This document shows, one piece after another, positions 34,431 to 44,430 of a DNA stretch of 64,000 bases. The number at the start of each line of letters is the position of its first letter. Position 1 is the first letter of the stretch. Both the position numbers and the translations under genes were made by a program. Source of the stretch: Bacillota bacterium (GTDB lineage Bacteria > Bacillota > Sulfobacillia > Sulfobacillales > Sulfobacillaceae); the NCBI GenBank assembly GCA_021820965.1, contig JAKACZ010000010.1, forward strand, positions 1-64,000. The letters are read 5' to 3'. The notes under the pieces are model-generated. The model did not search any database. It was not told where the DNA came from and saw nothing but the letters and a program-made list of their open reading frames with translations.

Positions 34431-36161
34431 TTGCGAAAGACGAAAATCGTCGCAACCCTGGGCCCGGCATCCAACAATCCCGAGGTCTTTCGACGGCTTG
34501 TCGAGAGCGGTCTTGACGTCGCCCGGATCAATCTTTCACACGGCATGGTCGACCGCCATCGCGACGTCATTCGCATGGTGCGCACGGTCGAGCGGGACCT
34601 GGGCCGCCCGATTGGAATCCTGTTGGATACGGCGGGTCCGGAGATTCGTTTGCGCACCATTTCTGATGATGGGCTGTGGTTGAGGAATGGCATGACACTA
34701 ACGATCAGCGATAGGGCGGATGCCGATCTCAAGCCGTCCGTGCCCGGACTTGCGCGGCTCCTGAAAAGCGGTCATCAGTTAATCCTGGGAGACGGCAATT
34801 TGGCGCTGGAAGTGATCGATAGCGGTCAGCAGGCGTTGGTAAAAGTTGTGCAGGGCGGCCACTTGGACAACAACAAAAAAGTGACCGCACCGGGGCAGGC
34901 CTGGGCACTCCCGGTGCTGACCGATGACGATGTGCAATCGCTCAAGATGGGTATCGAAGAAGGCATCGATTGGATTGCGGCTTCATTTATTAGAAAGCCG
35001 GAGGATGTTGTGGACGTGCGCCGTCAATTGGAATCATGGGGCGGTGCCGCCATTCCGATCATGGCAAAGATTGAGACACGGCTGGCGGTCGAAAATCTTG
35101 ACATGATTGTGCGGCTGGCGGATGGGATAATGGTGGCACGTGGCGACCTCGGTGTGGAGTTTCCGCCGGAAGATGTTCCCTGGCTGCAAAAGACCATTAT
35201 CGACGCGGCCAACCGGGCGGGCAAGCCGGTGGTTACCGCCACGCAGATGCTGGAGTCGATGGTCCATAGCGACCGGCCGACGCGGGCCGAGGTGACTGAC
35301 GTCGCGCATGCGGTATTGGAAGGCAGTGATGCGGTGATGCTCTCGGAAGAAACCGCCATGGGAGATTTCCCGGTCCAAGCGGTCGAAGTCATGGCCCGGG
35401 CAGCCCAGTCCAGTGAGGCGCATCCCTGGGACGGGGTCGCGCGGGTACATTATGGTTCGCGAACAGTGACCGACGCCGTGTGTCATGCCGCCCTCACGGC
35501 GGCGGATGATCTAAACGCTCGCCTCATCATCACCGCCACCGAGTCCGGCCACACTGCACAGGCGATGGCTGCCCACCGCCCGCAAGTTCCCATTTTAGCG
35601 GTAACACCGTACCAAGAGGTTGGACGCCGACTAACCATTGTATGGGGGCTCAACACACAAATCATGAAGACGCGCGCCACCCTCGACGGCATGGTAGACG
35701 AAGCCCTGATTATCGCCGCCAAGACCGGGCTGGCCGATGCGGGCGATCGGGTGGTCGTGACAGCCGGGGCTCCGGTCGGGGAGCCCGGCAGCACCAACGT
35801 GCTTCGGGTCGCCAGATTGGGCCGGGTACTACTTCGGGGGCAGGGATTAGGTCCGGAGGGGGAGGTGAAGGGACCGGTGCTGGTGGTGGAAGATCCCTTG
35901 ACCGTAGATCCTCAGCAGGCCCTAGGCAAAATCTTGGTGGCAGCGCAGAGCGACGGGGATTGGACCGATTTAATGGCTAAATCCCGCGCCATTGTGGTCG
36001 AGGCGGGAGGGTTAACATCGCACGCGGCCGTTGTCGGGGTATCATTGGGCATACCGACGGTAGTTGATGTGCATGAGGCCGCTTCCCTGTTAATGACCGG
36101 CCAGGTGGTGACAGTGGATGCGGGGGCCGGATTGATTTTACAAGCGGATGAAGTTGGTTAG
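34431..36161 (+). CDS. pyk: Pyruvate kinase with C-terminal PEP-utiliser domain
   Basis: It makes pyruvate and ATP from PEP and ADP in glycolysis. The N-terminus begins RKTKIVATLGPASNNPEVF, the active-site loop is IPIMAKIETRLAVENLD, then VARGDLGVEFPPEDVPWLQK and VVTATQMLESM, and SDAVMLSEETAMGDFPVQAV. After about residue 475 a phosphohistidine-like domain follows, with GGLTSHAAVVGVSLGIPTVV, as in Bacillus/Geobacillus-type enzymes (576 residues). The start is TTG 34431 after AGAGGGG. It is followed by aspartokinase after 79 bases, maybe in one transcript. Confidence 0.97.
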   Translation: MRKTKIVATLGPASNNPEVFRRLVESGLDVARINLSHGMVDRHRDVIRMVRTVERDLGRPIGILLDTAGPEIRLRTISDDGLWLRNGMTLTISDRADADLKPSVPGLARLLKSGHQLILGDGNLALEVIDSGQQALVKVVQGGHLDNNKKVTAPGQAWALPVLTDDDVQSLKMGIEEGIDWIAASFIRKPEDVVDVRRQLESWGGAAIPIMAKIETRLAVENLDMIVRLADGIMVARGDLGVEFPPEDVPWLQKTIIDAANRAGKPVVTATQMLESMVHSDRPTRAEVTDVAHAVLEGSDAVMLSEETAMGDFPVQAVEVMARAAQSSEAHPWDGVARVHYGSRTVTDAVCHAALTAADDLNARLIITATESGHTAQAMAAHRPQVPILAVTPYQEVGRRLTIVWGLNTQIMKTRATLDGMVDEALIIAAKTGLADAGDRVVVTAGAPVGEPGSTNVLRVARLGRVLLRGQGLGPEGEVKGPVLVVEDPLTVDPQQALGKILVAAQSDGDWTDLMAKSRAIVVEAGGLTSHAAVVGVSLGIPTVVDVHEAASLLMTGQVVTVDAGAGLILQADEVG

Positions 36162-36240
36162 AGAGCTTTGCGGAAGAACCGCGGTCAGGTATCATCGGAT
36201 GAACGGATCATAGGGACACCACAAGATTGGAAGATGATGC

Positions 36241-37452
36241 ATGCGGATTGTGCAGAAATATGGCGGAAGCTCGCTGAAAGATCTGGATTTGGTGCGAATG
36301 GTCGCTGCCCGGATTCATAAAACCGTGCAAAACGGTCATCAGGTTGTGGTTGTGGTGTCGGCTATGGGTGACACCACCGATGAGCTTTTGAACAAGGCGC
36401 TTCAGGTTGACGGCCCGTCGTCGTTGAGCAACCTTGATTTTCTGATGATGACCGGAGAAATGCAGTCGGCCGCGTTGATGGCTATGGAGTTGACCCGCCG
36501 GGGGTGCCTGGCCCAGGCTGTGTCCGGTGCTCAGGCCGGCATCCGAACCGACCAAGTGTTTGGACAAGCACGTATTGTGGACGTCGACCCCAAATTTTTG
36601 GAGTCATTGCTGGATCGCGGCGTGACCCCGGTGGTTACGGGCTTTCAGGGGGTGTCGGTCGAGGGGTTTTTTACCACGCTTGGCCGAGGCGGCTCGGATT
36701 TGACCGCGATTGCTCTTGCCTCCGCGCTTAAAGCGGATTCCTGCGAAATATATTCTGACGTTGCCGGCGTTTTTACCGCCGATCCGCGAATGGTGCCGCA
36801 AGCGAAGGCGCTTGAGGCGCTATCGTATGACGAAATGCTGGAATTGGCCTCACAGGGGGCGCAGGTGCTGCAAACCCAGGCGGTCTTATACGCCCGGCAA
36901 TCGGGAGTCACCGTGAATGCTCGGTCGACGTTCGAAAGCCAGGCGGGCACGCGAATCGAGACCTTGGAAGTTGACGCGCCGCGCCCGGTGACCGCCGTTG
37001 CCCTCGATACGCATTTAACCAAGTTGGGACTGGTCGGGGTGCCGGATCGGCCTGGCGTCGCTGCGCGGGCCTGTGAGCGCCTGTCCGAGGCGGGGGTTAA
37101 TATCGACTTGGTGTTTCAAGCGCTGTCTCACGAAAACGCCCGCGCGGACATCGCTCTCACCGTGGCTGATCGGGACCGCCCCAAGGCGGTTCAAGTGTGC
37201 CAGGCGACGCTAACTGAGCTAGGCGGATTGGCATTAGTTGTGGATGGGGACATTGCCAAGATCTCGGCGGTCGGATTCGGTGTGCGCAATCATGTCGGGG
37301 TGGCTGCAACCCTATTTCGGTCGTTGGCCAACGCCGGCATTAACATTCAAATGATTAGCACCTCGGAAATTAAGGTGTCATGTATCGTGGCTCGGCAGGA
37401 TGCTCAGCGGGCTCTCAATCAAGTGCACGACGCCTTTGGACTGGACGCCTAG
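36241..37452 (+). CDS. lysC: Aspartokinase with two ACT domains
   Basis: It phosphorylates aspartate in the first step to lysine, methionine and threonine. The kinase domain begins IVQKYGGSSLKDLDLVRMVA, with the KxGGS motif, then FLMMTGEMQSAALMA and TTLGRGGSDLTAIALASALK. The C-terminal regulatory part has two ACT domains, LGLVGVPDRPGVAARACERL and SAVGFGVRNHVGVAATLFRS, the sites of feedback control by lysine or threonine. At 403 residues it is a full class I enzyme. The start is ATG 36241 with a poor ribosome site (GGAAGATG). It converges with thrB, leaving 13 bases between stops. Confidence 0.96.
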   Translation: MRIVQKYGGSSLKDLDLVRMVAARIHKTVQNGHQVVVVVSAMGDTTDELLNKALQVDGPSSLSNLDFLMMTGEMQSAALMAMELTRRGCLAQAVSGAQAGIRTDQVFGQARIVDVDPKFLESLLDRGVTPVVTGFQGVSVEGFFTTLGRGGSDLTAIALASALKADSCEIYSDVAGVFTADPRMVPQAKALEALSYDEMLELASQGAQVLQTQAVLYARQSGVTVNARSTFESQAGTRIETLEVDAPRPVTAVALDTHLTKLGLVGVPDRPGVAARACERLSEAGVNIDLVFQALSHENARADIALTVADRDRPKAVQVCQATLTELGGLALVVDGDIAKISAVGFGVRNHVGVAATLFRSLANAGINIQMISTSEIKVSCIVARQDAQRALNQVHDAFGLDA

Positions 37453-37465
37453 TAGCGCACCGTCG

Positions 37466-38446
37466 TTAGTGAAAATCGGCGTTGCCGACGTGCTCCTCGG
37501 CGCGGGTATTGAATCCCATATGTTTTCCCGTGTGCCACTGCCATCCGTCGAGCACGCATTCGGCGCCGAAGTAGCTTGGCACAACGTCGTGCAGTTTGAC
37601 GCCCTGCGGTGAATATTGATGAGCAATTTCGTCCAGGACGCGGGCCACCTGGTCTGCGCGCTCTGGTTCCACTAGTGTGACAACGGTGGGACCTGATCCG
37701 GACAGCCCGGCGAAGCTGGCACCATGTTCAAGCGCTCCTGCAATTAACGCCTGCATGCCGGGCACCAACCGCTCGCGGTACGGCTGGTGCAGCCGATCCC
37801 GTCCTGCCTCACGCAAGAGGGACCAATCGCGGCGGTTGAGCGCGTCAATCCAGAGCGCAAGCCGCTGCGCGTTAAACACCGCGTCTTCGATTGGTACCGA
37901 ACGGGGCAACACGCCGCGGGCGTCTTCGGTGGACACTTTATAGTTCGGAATAACTAACAGGCATCTTAGCTCCGGCGCGGGATAGTTGCGGACGCGAACG
38001 CGACCTCCTTCTTCCCACGCCAGGACGAATCCGCCGTAAATCGCCGCGGCGACATTGTCAGGATGGCCCTCCAGTTGAGTTGCATAGGAGAGCAGTTCCT
38101 CTTTAGTCAGCCGCGGCGAGAGAAAGGTGTTGGCTAGCACCAGTCCTGCCACGATTGCGGCCGCACTGGAGCCAAGCCCTCTCGCCAGGGGAATCCGGCT
38201 TCTGATGGTCAGCCGGCCCGACGGCATGGGGTTTCCGGTGCGTTCGCGGTGCAGACGTTCAGCGGTCTGCCACACAAGGTTTTGCGCGGTTTCGGGAACG
38301 ACGTCTGCGCCTTCTCCACGCACCGCGAACTCAGGCTCCTCACTTAATGAGAACCAACATTCCAATGGCAGTGCCAACGCCATGCCGAGGCTGTCGAATC
38401 CGGACCCCAGGTTGGCTGTACTGGCGGGAACCTTAATGTGCCACAT
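37466..38446 (-). CDS. thrB: Homoserine kinase
   Basis: A GHMP-family kinase that makes O-phosphohomoserine for threonine synthesis. The ATP loop is IPLARGLGSSAAAIVAGLVL, the N-terminal VPASTANLGSGFDSLGMAL and the C-terminal SFAGLSGSGPTVVTLVE complete the family's three motifs. I chose ATG 38446, with GGGGGAG six bases upstream inside the end of thrC; the earlier ATG at 38461 is weaker. The gene overlaps thrC by 14 bases, which shows coupling. It is 326 residues. It converges with lysC. Confidence 0.95.
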   Translation of the reverse strand: MWHIKVPASTANLGSGFDSLGMALALPLECWFSLSEEPEFAVRGEGADVVPETAQNLVWQTAERLHRERTGNPMPSGRLTIRSRIPLARGLGSSAAAIVAGLVLANTFLSPRLTKEELLSYATQLEGHPDNVAAAIYGGFVLAWEEGGRVRVRNYPAPELRCLLVIPNYKVSTEDARGVLPRSVPIEDAVFNAQRLALWIDALNRRDWSLLREAGRDRLHQPYRERLVPGMQALIAGALEHGASFAGLSGSGPTVVTLVEPERADQVARVLDEIAHQYSPQGVKLHDVVPSYFGAECVLDGWQWHTGKHMGFNTRAEEHVGNADFH

Positions 38447-39476
38447 GGACAGCTCCCCCATTCAGGAGAGTGCGAAGGGTTTCCTCAAGACGGTCCGCAT
38501 CGGTGCTCTCAGTTTTGGCCTGGGTCCATTTCAGCGGTGTGTGGCCGTCCTTCAGGCCGGTACCTGTCAGGATTGCGGCCACGATGCCGTCGGGCAGCAT
38601 ATCCTGCGCTTTTAAGCGCTTGATGCCGGCGTAGGCGGTGGCCGACGCTGGTTCGACAAACACGCCACCGGCGGCAAGCTCGCGCTGAGCGTCTAAAATC
38701 TCATCGTCTGAGACCGCCAGAAAAGCCCCGCCAGATTCCGCTACCGCCTTGACCGCGAGGTGTTTGCTGGCGGGCTTACCAATGCGGATGGCGGAAGCGA
38801 TGGTCTCAGGGTTTTCGACATCTTGGCCCGATACCAGCGGGCTAGAGCCCTGGGCTTGTATGCCCAGCATACGCGGAACGCCGTGCCCGTAGCGCTTAAA
38901 TCCCTGAAAGTACGCAGAGATATTACCGGCGTTTCCCACCGGCAGGACCAGGCTGTCGGGCGCTCGCCCCAGATCATCGACGATTTCGTACGCACCGGTT
39001 TCTTGTCCACGTAGACGCCAGGGATTGACGGAATTGACCAACGTGACAAGAGACGTGCGCTCGGCGACCTTTCGCACCATCGCCAAGGCCGCATCGAAGT
39101 TTCCATCCACAGTGAGAAACGTGGCCTGATGCACCAACGCCTGCAACATCTTTTCTTGAGTAATTTGACCGCGCGGGGCAACGACAAATGCAGGAAGGCC
39201 GGCTCGAGCCGCATAGGCGGCGGCGGAGGCGGCGGTGTTGCCGGTCGACGCACAGATAACGGCCTGGGCACCTTGCTGACGAGCGACGCTAATGGCCACG
39301 GTCATGCCCCGGTCTTTAAACGACCCGGTGGGGTTCGTGCCTTCAAGCTTTAGAAAGATGTCCGTCGTGCCCCAGGTGGCCCAGGAAATCAGGGGAGTGG
39401 ACCCCTCGCCCAAGGTGACGGCTGGCGTATCCGCCAGGTCAAGATACGGTCGATACCGTTCGATGACGCCCCGCAT
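38433..39476 (-). CDS. thrC: Threonine synthase
   Basis: A PLP enzyme that turns O-phosphohomoserine into threonine. The PLP lysine lies in GTNPTGSFKDRGMTVAISVA, the phosphate loop is VLPVGNAGNISAYFQG, and CASTGNTAASAAAYAARAGL is the substrate loop. At 347 residues it is a class II type. ATG 39476 has TGGAGG nine bases upstream. A -10-like TATGAT lies at 39519-39514 on the minus strand. It is the first gene of thrC-thrB. No homoserine dehydrogenase gene is in the window. Confidence 0.96.
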   Translation of the reverse strand: MRGVIERYRPYLDLADTPAVTLGEGSTPLISWATWGTTDIFLKLEGTNPTGSFKDRGMTVAISVARQQGAQAVICASTGNTAASAAAYAARAGLPAFVVAPRGQITQEKMLQALVHQATFLTVDGNFDAALAMVRKVAERTSLVTLVNSVNPWRLRGQETGAYEIVDDLGRAPDSLVLPVGNAGNISAYFQGFKRYGHGVPRMLGIQAQGSSPLVSGQDVENPETIASAIRIGKPASKHLAVKAVAESGGAFLAVSDDEILDAQRELAAGGVFVEPASATAYAGIKRLKAQDMLPDGIVAAILTGTGLKDGHTPLKWTQAKTESTDADRLEETLRTLLNGGAVHVAH

Positions 39477-39698
39477 ATGATAATTGCCTCCAGGATAAAA
39501 TTACAGTCATCCTATCATATTTGGACGCGATACTGCTCAGATAAAAGCAACAAATAGATGGAACAAGCGGCCGGAACTTGATGGATCCAGTGCGATTGGA
39601 TCGCCCTATTCTAAGCGTGCTCCGGTCCGTGTTACCATGATGGCAGCGGGCGCATGCAGCGCCTTCCCAGATTTGCCCTCACATGAGACAGCGGTGGT

Positions 39699-39734
39699 CT
39701 TGGCCTAGCCGACACCAGGGGGGTGCCGGCCAAG
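39699..39734. other. Strong hairpin before the aldo/keto reductase gene
   Basis: CTTGGCC (39699-39705) pairs with GGCCAAG (39728-39734), extended by GACACC/GGGTGCC inside. It is not followed by a clear U-run in either direction. It could be a transcription terminator of weak type or a regulatory leader for the gene starting at 39797. Confidence 0.4.
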
Positions 39735-39796
39735 TCGAGTTTGATCTACCTATCTTCACAGTAATTGACTAAGACGAAACAGAGGAGTTGAGTATC

Positions 39797-40768
39797 GTGG
39801 AATATCGCAATTTGGGTGCCAGCGGGCTCAAGGTGTCGGCGCTCGGACTGGGCGCCAATAGCTTTGGCGGACGCGCAGACAGGAAAACGTCCATCGATAT
39901 TATTCATGCGGCGCTGGAAAATGGCGTCACCTTGATAGATACCGCCAACGGGTATACCGGCGGCATGTCCGAAGAAATTATCGGCGAGGCACTGAAGGGG
40001 CGGCGCTATGATGCGGTACTGACCACCAAGGCGGGTCTCCCCCAAGGCGAGGGGCCCTACCATCGCGGAACTTCGCGTCGGCATTTGACCATGCAATTGG
40101 AACAGAGCTTGAAGCGGCTGAAGACCGATCATATTGACTTGTTTTATGTCCACACTTTTGACCCGGACACGCCTCAAGAGGAGACGATACGGACACTGGA
40201 TAATTTCGTGCGTCAGGGCCAGGTGCTCTATGTAGCGGCCTCGAACTACCGTCCCCATGAGCTGGCCACGGCGCTGGGTATCGCTCGCCAGCACGACTGG
40301 GTGCCATTCTGCGGAGTACAGCCGTCCTATTCTCTGCTTGATCGGACGCCGGAGCGTGAGCTCATCCCGTTAGCTCAGGCGGAAGGTATCGGCCTTGTCG
40401 CCTATTACCCTCTGGCTGGTGGAGTGTTGACCGGCAAGTACCGGGGAGGTCAAATTCCTGAGGGATCGCGGGCGGATAAGAACCCTGGATTTAGGGCCAG
40501 AGTCAGCCAACAGGTGCGTGAGGCAGGTGACAAGTTTTCCGAGATCGCGCAGAGCGCGGGCCTAGATCCGGCTGGGCTGGCGCTGGCTTGGTTAATGGGC
40601 CGCCCAACAGTTGCCAGCGCTATTGTCGGTGCCACCCGCGTTGATCAACTACTAGGCAACTTGAAGGCATTGGATATGGTGATTCCGGCCGAGGCGGCCG
40701 TGGCGCTTGAAGAGTTCAGCGCCCCATTTATCGACGGTGAGCCGTTCGGGTGGTATCGGCTCAATTAA
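39797..40768 (+). CDS. Aldo/keto reductase
   Basis: A TIM-barrel NADPH-dependent oxidoreductase. The N-terminal YRNLGASGLKVSALGLGANS, the catalytic Asp in TLIDTANGYTGGMSEEIIG, the lysine in DAVLTTKAGLPQG and HIDLFYVHTFDPDTPQEET with the conserved His are visible; the cofactor site FRARV and GATRVDQLLGNLKAL is distal. It belongs to the potassium-channel-beta/Tas-like group. The start is GTG 39797 after AGAGGAG; a TTG at 39788 is possible. It is monocistronic. The substrate cannot be predicted. Confidence 0.92.
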   Translation: MEYRNLGASGLKVSALGLGANSFGGRADRKTSIDIIHAALENGVTLIDTANGYTGGMSEEIIGEALKGRRYDAVLTTKAGLPQGEGPYHRGTSRRHLTMQLEQSLKRLKTDHIDLFYVHTFDPDTPQEETIRTLDNFVRQGQVLYVAASNYRPHELATALGIARQHDWVPFCGVQPSYSLLDRTPERELIPLAQAEGIGLVAYYPLAGGVLTGKYRGGQIPEGSRADKNPGFRARVSQQVREAGDKFSEIAQSAGLDPAGLALAWLMGRPTVASAIVGATRVDQLLGNLKALDMVIPAEAAVALEEFSAPFIDGEPFGWYRLN

Positions 40769-41040
40769 AAACTCGGGAAACCATCCCGGACTAAAGGTAG
40801 AAGTTTGCGGAACATTGCAGACTCACCGGTTGATCAAGCCCTAGCCGCCGGAACCGCAGTAGCTTTCGGATGGTCAGGCGACGGTCCGGCGCATGGACGA
40901 CGGTCTCCCCAGCGAGGAGCGGAATCCGGCACCGGAGGTGCGGAGCTAAAAATGGTAGGCTCAGCAGAACGGTTGGTATGGTACGATACCTGCAAATGGC
41001 GACGGATGGCGACAATTCGGGACCCTCTTCGAGGGTTGAA

Positions 41041-42351
41041 ATGGAAGACATGTTGGCGCTAGATCATGCGTTTGACAAAATCTATCACTCCTTCAATCGT
41101 TTCGGGCGGACCTTGGGCAGCGATGAAGAGCGGCACCCCGAATATACCCGGGTCCTTTTGGACAGCCTCGGGGGGCCGGATGGGGTGCCTTGTAACGTCA
41201 TGGTGACGGGCAGCAAGGGAAAGGGTTCCACCGCCTATTTCATAGCCAGGCTTCTTGCAACCAAAAGCCCGGCCGTTGGGCTTTTTACCAGCCCTCATTT
41301 AGTTGACTCACTCGAGCGTATCCGTGTGAATGGAAGCGTAATCTCCCAGCTGCATTTCATGCAGGCGTTTAAGGCCGTGGAACCGGCGCTGGATCGTCTG
41401 CACGACATCCTTCCGCGGGGCCGCTACATTGGACCGGTGGGCGTTTTCGCAGTCCTGGCGGCCTGGCACTTTCACCGTCGCGGGGCTCAATGGGGCGTCT
41501 ATGAAACGGGTCGTGGAGCGCGATTTGACGACGTGGCACAAGTTCAGCATCAGGCCAGCGTGATAACGGCAATTTTGCCCGAGCATTTGAAGGAGCTGGG
41601 GCCTGACGTCGAGAAGATTGCCTGGCACAAAGCCGGCGTCGTGTCATCACAAACGAAGACGCTGGTACTGGGATCGGACAACCAGGCGATGGAAAAGGCA
41701 GTGGATCGGCAGATCGAGGTCCTCGGGGCCGATCCGTACATCGTGCGCGCGCATGCGTCCGTAGGCATCCGGGATCTGAGAATTGATGCCGGGGGTAGCT
41801 GGTTTACGCTTGAATTGGCGGATGGGCGTCTATGGGTGGATCTTAGGATTCCCATGCTTGGGCGCGTGGTGGAGAACCTCAGAACGGCCATTGCGACGGT
41901 GGAAGCGGTGGCCGGTAAGCTGAACGAGGGCCAGGTGCGTAATGTGCTGGCCGGTGCGAGGTGGCCAGGCAGGGGAGAAATCATCAGCCAACGGCCTTGG
42001 GTGTTGCTTGATGCGGCTATTCGTCCCGAGTCGTTGGGCCCGCTGCTGGCGGAGCTTCCGCCGTTCGATTGTGCCGTGCTCTCCATTCCCGACGACAAAG
42101 ACCGCTCAGGTGTGGCAGCCCTCGTCAAGCGCCACAGTCGCCGGCTGATCTTAACGACTTGTTCCAATCCGCGCCTGTCATATCGTTTGGATCGCGTCCC
42201 ACCAACCGAGGGAGTTTCTGTAGTGTCGGCCGTAAACGATGCGTTAGACGAGGCGCTAAACACGCTCAGTCCGGAGTCCCGGGTGCTGCTTTGCGGCACC
42301 ATATCCTTCGTGGCCGACGTTTACCGGTATTTGGGCCGCCAAGTCGATTAA
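41041..42351 (+). CDS. FolC-like Mur ligase family protein
   Basis: A Mur-ligase-type ATP enzyme similar to dihydrofolate/folylpolyglutamate synthase. The P-loop is VMVTGSKGKGSTAYFIARLL, with SPHLVDSLERIRVNGSVIS after it and SVITAILPEHLKELGPDVEKIAWHKAGV in the middle, all in line with FolC. The region that should read ExGLGGRxD is YETGRGARFDDVAQVQ, and the DGAHN motif of the C-terminal domain is replaced by WVLLDAAIRPESLG, while DDKDRSG is kept. It may therefore ligate another acid or be a divergent FolC. I chose ATG 41041 (GAGGG five bases upstream); the frame is open to 40870. It is 436 residues. Confidence 0.75.
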   Translation: MEDMLALDHAFDKIYHSFNRFGRTLGSDEERHPEYTRVLLDSLGGPDGVPCNVMVTGSKGKGSTAYFIARLLATKSPAVGLFTSPHLVDSLERIRVNGSVISQLHFMQAFKAVEPALDRLHDILPRGRYIGPVGVFAVLAAWHFHRRGAQWGVYETGRGARFDDVAQVQHQASVITAILPEHLKELGPDVEKIAWHKAGVVSSQTKTLVLGSDNQAMEKAVDRQIEVLGADPYIVRAHASVGIRDLRIDAGGSWFTLELADGRLWVDLRIPMLGRVVENLRTAIATVEAVAGKLNEGQVRNVLAGARWPGRGEIISQRPWVLLDAAIRPESLGPLLAELPPFDCAVLSIPDDKDRSGVAALVKRHSRRLILTTCSNPRLSYRLDRVPPTEGVSVVSAVNDALDEALNTLSPESRVLLCGTISFVADVYRYLGRQVD

Positions 42352-42751
42352 CTGCCGTCAGCTACGACCATGGTAATCAGCCGGGAGTCCATCAATCCCC
42401 GTCCGCGCACGACTAACAGTTGCGCGATATTGGCGCCCAAACCTGTGCGTTCAAGGATCGCAGAGACCGCCTTCCCGTAGTAAAAAAGAAGGGGAACGTA
42501 TCGATAATCGGAAAACGTAAACAATCTCCTGAATCCGTGATGGACCGCCACCAATTCCGTACAAAACGGCGCGATATCAGCACTGTAGCAATTTGCCATG
42601 GTTCACCCAACGGGTGAGGTCGCGAAGCCCCTAAGTTGGCAGAAAAAAAGCTGGACGTAACGGTCGTGATGTGCCATCATTCGATTAAGTCCACGCCGTA
42701 AAGACTTCCAATCGGCTGAACGAGATCTTTTGGAGATGAGGTGCTCGCGAA
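42352..42751. other. Gap upstream of the IS1380-type transposase
   Basis: No gene is seen. It must contain the left end of the insertion sequence; an inverted-repeat pair was not located with confidence. Confidence 0.4.
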
Positions 42752-44146
42752 ATGGTTAGATTGCCGTTCCGTTTCCGTTACGAACCCGGCAACGATATCC
42801 TCACCGGCCAGGCTGGGCTTGGTGTCGTCGGCCAAATATTGTCCCGCTTGCCGTTCGGCAAGCGCGTCCAAACCTCTAAAGTACCGGGTGCGGAGCACCC
42901 GGATATTTCGCATCGCGACGTCGTGGTCGCCTATCTCGGCCTCCTCGCTCAGGGCAAGAACGATTTCGATCACATTGAGGCCTTTCGAAAGGATCGGTTT
43001 TTCAAGACGGCCCTCGATCTGGAACAGGTGCCATCCAGCCCTACCCTGCGGCAACGCCTCGACCAAGCGGCCGCCAACGAATCCACGGTCCGATGGGGCC
43101 AAGCCCTGAACGACAGCTCCGACGAACTCTTGCAACGCTATGCCCACTTGGAGCCTATCCAGATCGGCCAGCGTCAATATATCCCGTTAGATATGGATGT
43201 CTCTCCTATGGACAACAGCAAGACCAAAAAAGAAGGTGTGTCCCGAACGTACAAAGGCTGTGATGGATTTGCACCGAATTTTGCTTATCTGGGGCACGAG
43301 GGCTACGCCCTTGCCGTAGAATTTCGCGAAGGCAAACAACATTGCCAAAAGGGCACCCCGGCATTCCTTGCGGAATGCCTCAAACGGGCACAGCGGATCC
43401 TTCCGAAAAACCCAGAAAATCTAGAAATCCCGGAAACCGAAATGGCCGCGACCCTCTTGGTGCGACTCGATTCGGGGAACGACAGCGCGGATAATATCGA
43501 TACGTGCCATGCCGCTAAGGCGGATTTTCTTATCAAGCGGAATCTTCGGCGCGAACGCCTGGAAGATTGGCTGGCCTTGGCCAAAACGGAAGGCACCGCG
43601 GAATCTTTGCGAAAAGGGAAGACCCTCTATCGGGGCACCACGATGCGGGCACCGAAAGCAGGTCATGCTCTGGAACGAATTGTGTATGAAGTCGTGGAAC
43701 GCACCAGCACCGCCGACGGCCAACTACTGTTACTGCCGCAGATTGACGTGGCCACGTATTGGACCTCACTTCCTGATGAACCGGCGAAAGTGTTGCCGTG
43801 GTACCCCGATCACGGCACCATGGAGCAATATCACAGCGAATACAAAACCGATCTGGATCTGGAACGGCTCCCGTCGGGCAAGTTCGCGACCAATCGCCTG
43901 ATCTTACAGATGGCTTTGTTGGTCTTCAATGTGCTGCGGGTGATAGGCCAAGCGACGCTCGCCGATGCGAGCGTGCCCTTGCGAACGAAAGTCCAACGGC
44001 GCCGGCTCCGCACGATCATTCAAAATCTGGTGCTATGTGCAGCAAAACTCGTCCGCCATGGGCGGACGGTACGGGTTCGCTATGCGCGCACCAACCCGTG
44101 GGGGGATGTGATTGGGCATCTGTACACAGCCTTTGCTGACACCTGA
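42752..44146 (+). mobile_element. IS1380-family transposase, intact
   Basis: A DDE transposase of 464 residues. The three acidic residues are visible in PLDMDVSPMDNSKTKKEG, VRLDSGNDSADNI and HGTMEQYHSEYKTDLDLERL, the last with the HGxxEQxHSExKxDL pattern that marks IS1380. The C-terminal LPSGKFATNRLILQMALLVF is also typical. ATG 42752 follows GGAGATGAGG. The gene shows no frameshift or stop, so it may be active. The flanks, about 42600-42751 and 44147-44250, should contain the inverted repeats, but I could not pair them by eye. Confidence 0.92.
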
Positions 44147-44430
44147 GCGGGCCTCAGGGAAGCTCACGATTTTCGGGTAGATATCGTGGTAGGATTTTTC
44201 ACCGCTCCTGGCGAGCGGAACTTGCGTCTGCCCTTTTTCGCGCGTCCCTCAAGGAGCCACGCTGATGCCTTTGGCTTGTTCTACGATCGACAGGTTTCAT
44301 GCGAGTTAGTAGATAACACATATTACCATGTCGGTAATCGTATACCATAAATGTAAAATGCACCCATTCCCTGTCACGGATTCAGGAATCAGTCAACAAT
44401 GGATAAGCGGCGAAGAAACCACGGGAACCT
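44147..44430. other. Gap after the IS1380-type transposase
   Basis: No gene is seen. The right end of the insertion sequence should lie here. The sequence near 44310-44350 is AT-rich. Confidence 0.35.
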
